This document shows positions 6,218 to 10,526 of a DNA stretch of 10,526 nt, one piece after another; positions within the stretch are counted from its first letter, which is position 1, and each line of letters begins with the position of its first letter. Source of the stretch: an uncultured bacterium (lineage in GTDB: Bacteria > Actinomycetota > Coriobacteriia > Coriobacteriales > Eggerthellaceae); contig CAJMLT010000045.1 in assembly GCA_905214325.1 (NCBI GenBank), positions 1 to 10,526 of the forward strand, in the 5' to 3' direction. A program made the position numbers and the translations under genes. The notes under the pieces were generated by a model. It was not told where the DNA came from. It saw nothing but the letters and a program-made list of their open reading frames with translations, and did no database searches.

Positions 6218-7981
6218 ATGATTGACCCTAATCAACAAGGACCAATCAATTGGTCTGATCTTTTCAAGCAGGCCGGCGAATCCAATGATTTCAGCAACCT
6301 CAAAACGCGTCTCTCCCAAATGAGTAAGCGTGCCTTCGTGGTGCTGGCTATCATCGTGGTTTTGGTTATCGCATTTTGCTATTGGTGGTTTCATCCACCC
6401 ATCAACATCCACAGTACGGATCTGTGGTCGTTCGTGGTCATCTGCATCCTGCTGCCGCTGTTTCTGTTGTTCTTTCTGTTCAGGCAGATCAATCAACATG
6501 GAATCGGCAAGCGCGAGAAGAACCCCAAGAAGGCCAACCTATTCAAATATCTCATGATGATTCCCGCTGCTATTGCTTTGGTGGGCGTCATCGGTTGGGC
6601 AACATCGCTTTCGCTGTTCCCCGGTAATGCCGAAAAATACTCGACCATCCTGGAAACCACGGATGCGGATTTCGCTCAGGATATCCAAGAGGTCAACTAC
6701 AGTGAAATCCCCTTCATCGACCGCGATTCGGCCATCCTTCTCGGCAACCGCACCATGGGCTCGATGGCCGACTATGTCAGTCAGTTCGAGATATCCAGTC
6801 TGTATTCACAGATCAACTACCACGGTTCGCCGGTCAGGGTGAGTCCGCTCAATTATGCCGACCTGTTCAAATGGTGGTCCAACCACGATGCGGGCATTCC
6901 CGCCTATGTCATGGTCAACATGAACACCCAGAATACCGAAATCGTTCGCTTGGGTGATAGCCCCATTCACTATTCGGATTCCGACCCCTTCTTCAATAAC
7001 GTCGATCGTCACGTGCAATTGAGCTTTCCTACCTATATGTTCGATGAGAAATCCTTCGAAATCGACGAAGAAGGTCGTCCCTACTGGATCTACCCCGTTC
7101 AGCAGCGTACGATCGGTCTCTTCGGAGGCACCACTATCCAGCGGGTCGTGCTCTGCGATGCCAGCACGGGCGAATGTCAGGATCTCGCCATCGATGAGGT
7201 TCCCCAGTGGGTCGACCGCGCTTACCCCGCCGAACTACTCATTCAGCAGTACAACTGGAGTGGCTCCTTGAGTGACGGCTGGATCAATTCCTGGCTGGGA
7301 CAAAACGGCGTCAAGCAAACCACTCCCGGTACCGATGGCAAGGTGGGCTACAACTACATCGCCAAGGACGATGACGTGTGGGTCTATAGTGGTGTCACTT
7401 CGGCCACGGCTGACAACTCCATCATCGGATTCGTGTTGATCAACCAGCGTACCGCCGAGTCGCACTTCTATGCCGTGGCCGGCGCAACGGAGGATTCGGC
7501 CATGCGCTCGGCCGAAGGCCAGGTCCAGCATCTCAACTACGATGCCACCTTCCCGCTTCTCATCAACGTGGATAATCAGCCGACCTACTTCATGGCCCTC
7601 AAGGACAATGCCGGTTTGGTCAAGATGTATGCCATGATCGACATTCAGCGCTATCAGAATGTCGCCGTCGGCGACACGCTCAGCGCGTGCGAGAAGTCGT
7701 ACAAGAATCTCCTGCGTACCAACGGTATAACCTCGGGTGATTCGGGTGCCGCCAAGCAGGATGGCTCGGTGACGGGTTCCATCGTCTCCATATCGCCCAT
7801 CGTTCTCGACGGCAATTCGCATTACTATCTGCTACTGCAGGGTGACAACGTGATCTACGATTGTCCCGTTGCTTCGGTGGTCGATGTCGTCCGCTACAAG
7901 GAAGGTGACACCGTCACCCTGACGTTCAGCGCCAACGGAGCTTCCTCGTTGGTGAGCGTCGACTCCATTGCGGGCGCGTAA
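6218..7981 (+). CDS. Membrane-anchored protein with a large extracytoplasmic domain, unknown function
   Basis: A 587-residue protein. A short cytoplasmic N-terminus is followed by three strongly hydrophobic helices at about 38-58, 69-89 and 110-131. Residues 135-587 form a long polar domain rich in aromatic residues and beta-type sequence, with motifs such as PAYVMVNMNTQ, FEIDEEGRPYWIYP and YFMALKDNAGLVKMYAM. By the positive-inside pattern (KR before helix 1, KREKNPKK before helix 3) this domain should lie outside. From memory, close relatives with the same GLFGG and DNAGLVKMYAM motifs occur in Clostridia and other Firmicutes, annotated without a function; I could not verify this. The last 70 residues (from about 517) look like a separate small beta domain. 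No catalytic motif is recognised. GGAGGA (6208-6213) supports ATG 6218. The cysteine synthase gene starts 33 bases after the stop codon, so the pair is probably cotranscribed. Confidence 0.75.
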   Translation: MIDPNQQGPINWSDLFKQAGESNDFSNLKTRLSQMSKRAFVVLAIIVVLVIAFCYWWFHPPINIHSTDLWSFVVICILLPLFLLFFLFRQINQHGIGKREKNPKKANLFKYLMMIPAAIALVGVIGWATSLSLFPGNAEKYSTILETTDADFAQDIQEVNYSEIPFIDRDSAILLGNRTMGSMADYVSQFEISSLYSQINYHGSPVRVSPLNYADLFKWWSNHDAGIPAYVMVNMNTQNTEIVRLGDSPIHYSDSDPFFNNVDRHVQLSFPTYMFDEKSFEIDEEGRPYWIYPVQQRTIGLFGGTTIQRVVLCDASTGECQDLAIDEVPQWVDRAYPAELLIQQYNWSGSLSDGWINSWLGQNGVKQTTPGTDGKVGYNYIAKDDDVWVYSGVTSATADNSIIGFVLINQRTAESHFYAVAGATEDSAMRSAEGQVQHLNYDATFPLLINVDNQPTYFMALKDNAGLVKMYAMIDIQRYQNVAVGDTLSACEKSYKNLLRTNGITSGDSGAAKQDGSVTGSIVSISPIVLDGNSHYYLLLQGDNVIYDCPVASVVDVVRYKEGDTVTLTFSANGASSLVSVDSIAGA

Positions 7982-8014
7982 CGGCAGCGGTGAAACGAAA
8001 CGGATTGGAGAAGC

Positions 8015-8944
8015 GTGATTTACGATAACGTTCTCGAGGCTATAGGACATACGCCCATCATCAGGCTCAACAAGATGCCCGATCCGCACGGGGCGGAGGT
8101 GCTCGTCAAGTACGAAGCGGTCAACATCGGCGGCTCCATTAAAACGCGCACGGCCTACAACATGATCCTCGAGGCGGAGCGTCGTGGCGACATCGGGAAA
8201 GATACCATCATCGTCGAACCCACCAGTGGGAATCAAGGTATCGGCCTCTCTCTGGTGGGGGCGGTGCGTGGGTACACCACACGCATCATCATGCCCGACA
8301 GTGTCAGCGAAGAACGCCGCAAGCTCTGTCGCGCCTACGGTGCCGAAGTGGTGTTGGTACACGATGATGGCGACATCGGGGAGTGTATCGATGCATGTCT
8401 GCAGACGGCGCTTACCATGGCGGCGCAGGACCCACGGGTCTACATTCCGCAGCAGTTCACCAACCGTGATAATCCGTTGGTTCATAAATACCATACCGCG
8501 CTCGAGATTCTCGAAGATGTGGGTGCTCCCATTCACGGGTTCTGCAGCGGGGTTGGTACGGGCGGTTCCATTTCGGGGATCGGGGCAACGCTGAAGAACC
8601 AGTATCCCGAAATCGTCATTTGGGCGGTGGAACCGGAAAACGCTGCCATTTTATCGGGTGGCTCCATCGGAACGCATTTGCAGATGGGTATCGGCGATGG
8701 CCTTATTCCGGCCAATCTCGACAAGGACATCTATCAGGATATTGCCATCGTATCCGACGAAGAGGCGCTGGAGACGTCACGTCGTCTTGCACGGGAAGAG
8801 GGGCTCATCTGTGGCATCTCTTCAGGGAGCAACGTTGCGGCGGCTCTGCGTCTTGCGCGGGTTTTGGGCCCCGGCAAAACGGTGGTCACCATTTTGCCCG
8901 ACACGGGGGAGCGGTATTTTTCCACCGAGTTGTTTGCCGACTGA
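8015..8944 (+). CDS. Cysteine synthase-family PLP enzyme (O-acetylserine sulfhydrylase-like)
   Basis: A 309-residue fold-type II PLP enzyme. The expected reaction is O-acetylserine plus sulfide to cysteine and acetate, in the cytoplasm. The N-terminal DNVLEAIGHTPIIRLN is typical of CysK. Other landmarks are K43 in GGSIKTR (Schiff-base lysine), the substrate loop PTSGNQG (69-75), the phosphate-binding GVGTGG (179-184), S272 in ISSGS, which contacts the PLP ring nitrogen in CysK, and the C-terminal LPDTGERYFSTELFAD. Two sites differ from classical CysK: NIGGSIKTR where NPGGSIKDR is usual, and TSGNQG where TSGNTG is usual. These suggest a separate subfamily, so cysteine synthesis is likely but not certain and no gene symbol is assigned. 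The start is GTG 8015, with GGAG at 8007-8010. It lies just downstream of the membrane protein gene. Confidence 0.85.
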   Translation: MIYDNVLEAIGHTPIIRLNKMPDPHGAEVLVKYEAVNIGGSIKTRTAYNMILEAERRGDIGKDTIIVEPTSGNQGIGLSLVGAVRGYTTRIIMPDSVSEERRKLCRAYGAEVVLVHDDGDIGECIDACLQTALTMAAQDPRVYIPQQFTNRDNPLVHKYHTALEILEDVGAPIHGFCSGVGTGGSISGIGATLKNQYPEIVIWAVEPENAAILSGGSIGTHLQMGIGDGLIPANLDKDIYQDIAIVSDEEALETSRRLAREEGLICGISSGSNVAAALRLARVLGPGKTVVTILPDTGERYFSTELFAD

Positions 8945-9061
8945 TTACTGTCGAAGTTGGCGCATCGGCGAAGTGCGTGGATCGCGCAGGTGCTTTTGCC
9001 GTAATCGCAACCACGCGGTATCGTTTGTTCTTGGATGAGACTGCATAAAAAGTTTTCAGCT

Positions 9062-9088
9062 GAAAGCCGGGCCTTGCGCTCGGCTTTC
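9062..9088 (+). terminator. Terminator hairpin after the cysteine synthase gene
   Basis: GAAAGCCG (9062-9069) pairs perfectly with CGGCTTTC (9081-9088), and the stem extends inward by three more pairs, one of them G-U. The following CTCTTTCTC is pyrimidine-rich but not a clean T-run. It sits 117 bases after the cysteine synthase stop codon and probably ends that unit. Confidence 0.65.
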
Positions 9089-9275
9089 CTCTTTCTCAAG
9101 TGAGGGATGGTCGAGACTTGTTTCCGTGTACGGGCAAACGCGGCGAGTCTGGTAAACGGTGAGTCTGACAAACGAGTGAGTCTCTCGTGATCGAGCGAAG
9201 AAGCGCGCCCGATCGTTCCCCAATCCCTGATACGCTTTTGATGCACAGGGTGGTGTAGGGTGTCTTGCTGATCGA

Positions 9276-9309
9276 GGATTCGCAAGTCTTACGAGGTGCT
9301 TGCGAATTC
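9276..9309 (+). promoter_or_regulatory. Stem-loop upstream of a small ORF
   Basis: ATTCGCAAG (9278-9286) pairs perfectly with CTTGCGAAT (9299-9307), extended outward by one G-U and one G-C pair, around a 12-base loop. No T-run follows. It ends about 30 bases before the start codon of the 16-codon ORF, where it could act as an RNA leader element or a protein-binding dyad. Confidence 0.45.
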
Positions 9310-9339
9310 GTTGGAACAGAGAGCAAAGGAAAAGGCACC

Positions 9340-9390
9340 ATGAACGATTACCGCACTGACGCAATGGACGGTAGGGTATGCGAATTGTAA
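9340..9390 (+). CDS. Possible small protein or leader peptide of 16 residues
   Basis: The reading frame ATG 9340 to TAA 9388-9390 encodes MNDYRTDAMDGRVCEL. It is preceded by the purine run AAAGGAAAAGG (9325-9335), a good ribosome binding site four bases from the ATG and better than those of several real genes here. The peptide has no membrane segment or recognised motif. Read past the TAA, the same frame gives KEAQRLT and another stop, so it could instead be the start of a broken gene. It may be chance. Confidence 0.25.
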   Translation: MNDYRTDAMDGRVCEL

Positions 9391-9747
9391 AAAGAAGCGC
9401 AACGGCTGACCTGAGGAGACCTTAAACCATTCCTCTTTGATCTAGTTGTCAGGACTTACGAATCTTTACGGCATCGGCGGCGGTCAAACCTACACCCAAT
9501 CCGAAGGATCCCGACACGCCGCTAGGGGTAGTTATTCCTCTTTGTGCAGAACTCGTGCCGGTGGTTACCCCTCGGGCATCTCTTTGGCGGATTCCTTGTG
9601 GGAGCGTTCGTCTTATCCGGGTACCTCTGATAAGTTTGTATACGTGCACGACAGCGAGCCAGACTACAGCGCTTCTGCCAGCCGTTCGTTCGGCGTCGTC
9701 CCCTGCTTCTCTTTCTGATCTCGTATCTCGCAACACTCATCAATCAG

Positions 9748-9784
9748 GAAAGGACGTATCCATTCGGATGCGTCCTTTCGTTTT
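9748..9784 (+). terminator. Very strong intrinsic terminator with no clear gene upstream
   Basis: The arms 9748-9761 and 9766-9779 pair over 14 bases, with one G-U, around the loop ATTC, followed by GTTTT (9780-9784). This is the strongest hairpin in the window. It lies 660 bases beyond the cysteine synthase terminator and 440 bases before the main rRNA promoter. It implies a + strand transcript in 9090-9747, or insulation of the rRNA promoters from read-through. Confidence 0.8.
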
Positions 9785-10082
9785 GCTTGGTGGCATCACC
9801 CAACGCCGCTCGACTCCTCGCGAAGTTCGAGAAGCGTGCTGTTTACCCGTCTCGGCGCGATAGACCCTCCCTACAGGGCTTAAACCACTTCTCTCCATTA
9901 CCTCGGTAGAGGAGGGGAATCGTTTGGACTCTCGCCCCTGCGCTTACCCTGAAACCCTTGTCAGCCCAATCGATAGCTTGCCGATCGGGTACATCCGCCC
10001 CTTCATCCCCTCGCTTCGTTTCAGCACTACACCGTCCCCACCTGCATGTTTCCCACAAGACGATGAAAACTTGGAAGAAAAG
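9785..10082. other. Spacer before the rRNA promoter region
   Basis: I see no gene, tRNA or convincing promoter. Open frames on both strands are short, lack ribosome binding sites and code for compositionally odd peptides. The sequence becomes A-rich from about 10060 as it enters the rRNA promoter region. Confidence 0.5.
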
Positions 10083-10122
10083 CAAAAAAGTTTCCCCGCT
10101 TTACAAATATTTAAGGTAGAAT
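10083..10122 (+). promoter_or_regulatory. Possible upstream rRNA promoter (P1)
   Basis: TAGAAT (10117-10122) matches the -10 consensus at five of six bases. It is preceded by the AT-rich CAAAAAAGTT (10083-10092), the same ten bases found before the main promoter. No good -35 lies at the usual distance: TTTACA (10100-10105) is only 11 bases away. Tandem promoters are common before rRNA operons, which is the main reason to list it. Confidence 0.3.
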
Positions 10123-10194
10123 GAATACCCCTCGCGCAGAGCGGTGCGCTTCACTGAGTACGGTTCGGTGCGGAGGGTTCTCAAGGCGGCTAGA

Positions 10195-10255
10195 AACTTT
10201 TTTAGAATTTCTCAAAAAAGTTCTTGACACCAAGGGAACAAAGGAGGAATATACT
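10195..10255 (+). promoter_or_regulatory. Main rRNA operon promoter with AT-rich upstream element
   Basis: A perfect -35 TTGACA (10224-10229) is followed by TATACT (10250-10255), a five-of-six -10 match, with an unusually long 20-base spacer. Just upstream, AACTTTTTT (10195-10203) and AAAAAAGTT (10214-10222) form a 9-base dyad whose A and T tracts lie where an UP element would bind the RNA polymerase alpha subunit. Transcription would start near 10262, about 210 bases before mature 16S rRNA. Confidence 0.65.
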
Positions 10256-10286
10256 TCCTTGCGCGATCGGCAATACCGAATCCGCA

Positions 10287-10330
10287 AACAGCGAAGATAC
10301 ACGCTGTTGAGAACCTTGAAAACTGGATAC
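10287..10330 (+). promoter_or_regulatory. rRNA leader antitermination signal (boxB/boxA-like)
   Basis: AACAGCG (10287-10293) pairs perfectly with CGCTGTT (10302-10308) around an 8-base loop. The sequence GAACCTTGAAAACTGGATA (10311-10329) follows and closely resembles the boxA-region sequence found in rRNA leaders and spacers of Gram-positive bacteria. Hairpin then boxA is the order of a bacterial rrn antitermination site, which binds NusB-NusE (S10). Function is inferred from resemblance and position. Confidence 0.6.
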
Positions 10331-10394
10331 TGTGAAACGAATAAAGCTAGATAAAACCTGTCAAGGATACTCATCCCAATCAACGGGGCTCTGA

Positions 10395-10464
10395 GTACTT
10401 TGATTTATATTCCAGATTCAAATCTCATGTTTTACAAACGTTTCAGGTGCTTTCAAAGTACCTG
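10395..10464 (+). other. Pre-16S leader with processing hairpin and alternative pairing
   Basis: CAGGTGCTTT and AAAGTACCTG (10444-10464) can form a 9-pair hairpin with one G-U, ending seven bases before mature 16S rRNA, where leader processing is expected. Part of its 3' arm (TCAAAGTAC, 10453-10461) is also perfectly complementary to GTACTTTGA (10395-10403), so two exclusive folds exist. Pairing with sequence beyond the 3' end of 16S, the usual RNase III stalk, cannot be examined in this window. Confidence 0.5.
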
Positions 10465-10470
10465 TTTCTT

Positions 10471-10526
<56 letters not shown>

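Larger units (their letters stand above)
9090..9747. other. Long stretch without a convincing gene
   Basis: This stretch lies between the cysteine synthase terminator and a strong terminator at 9748. Features seen are a stem-loop at 9276-9309, a 16-codon ORF at 9340-9390, and a possible 12-pair stem with four G-U pairs between 9524-9535 and 9561-9572. An open frame runs from TTG 9446 to 9718, but it starts right after a TAG stop with no ribosome binding site, and its product (90 residues) shows no recognisable domain. No tRNA or known riboswitch core was recognised and no good promoter was found. The stretch may hold a non-coding RNA, a decayed gene or only spacer. Confidence 0.5.

Noticed and set aside
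7235..8536. Two - strand open frames of 195 and 234 codons
   Set aside because: They are antisense to the membrane protein and cysteine synthase genes, and their compositions follow the opposite strand's codon bias.
8734..9285. Open frame of 183 codons on the - strand
   Set aside because: Half overlaps the conserved C-terminus of the cysteine synthase and it crosses that gene's terminator hairpin. The product is Arg/Ser-rich without a domain.
9555..9863. Open frame of 102 codons on the + strand
   Set aside because: It reads straight through the strong terminator at 9748-9784 and has no ribosome binding site.
10412..10426. tRNA T-arm-like GATTCAAATC
   Set aside because: Only three flanking bases pair and no acceptor, D or anticodon arms are present; it lies inside the rRNA leader.

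Overview
The window looks like a chromosomal segment of a Coriobacteriia bacterium (Actinomycetota), most likely near Eggerthellaceae. The evidence is the first 56 bases of a 16S rRNA gene at the right edge, whose bases after the 27F-like site read as actinobacterial/coriobacterial, plus the character of the proteins and a moderate GC content judged by eye. Genus and species cannot be fixed from this sequence. All convincing genes lie on the + strand.

Layout. (1) Positions 1-290 hold no gene. They contain an AT-poor stretch with one strong hairpin, a good sigma70-type promoter (180-209), and an intrinsic terminator (236-262) between that promoter and the first gene. (2) Positions 291-4862 form a probable operon: a small HEAT-like helical-repeat protein, an NAD-type isocitrate dehydrogenase and an AcnA-type aconitase, closed by a strong intrinsic terminator. 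The two enzymes are consecutive steps from citrate to 2-oxoglutarate, the oxidative TCA branch that supplies glutamate. (3) Positions 4877-6085 hold a promoter, two short dyads and a gene for an unusual protein: a Cro/C1-type DNA-binding head, a low-complexity linker, a VHV/DG repeat block and four membrane helices. (4) Positions 6218-8944 hold a large membrane-anchored extracytoplasmic protein of unknown function, followed 33 bases later by a cysteine synthase-family PLP enzyme with a non-standard active-site signature. A terminator-like hairpin closes this unit at 9062-9088. (5) Positions 9090-10223 are more than 1 kb without a convincing gene. They contain a stem-loop, a 16-codon ORF with a good ribosome binding site, and a very strong intrinsic terminator (9748-9784) with no recognisable gene in front of it. 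(6) From about 10083 to the end is the start of an rRNA operon: AT-rich upstream sequence, one clear and one weak promoter, a leader with a boxB/boxA-like antitermination signal and a processing hairpin, then 16S rRNA.

I found no CRISPR array, transposase, integrase, tRNA gene or defence system. Most of the window is housekeeping. The places that deserve a second look are the promoter-terminator leader at 180-290, the HTH/repeat/membrane fusion protein, the variant cysteine synthase and its membrane-protein neighbour, and the transcribed-looking but geneless stretch around 9276-9784.
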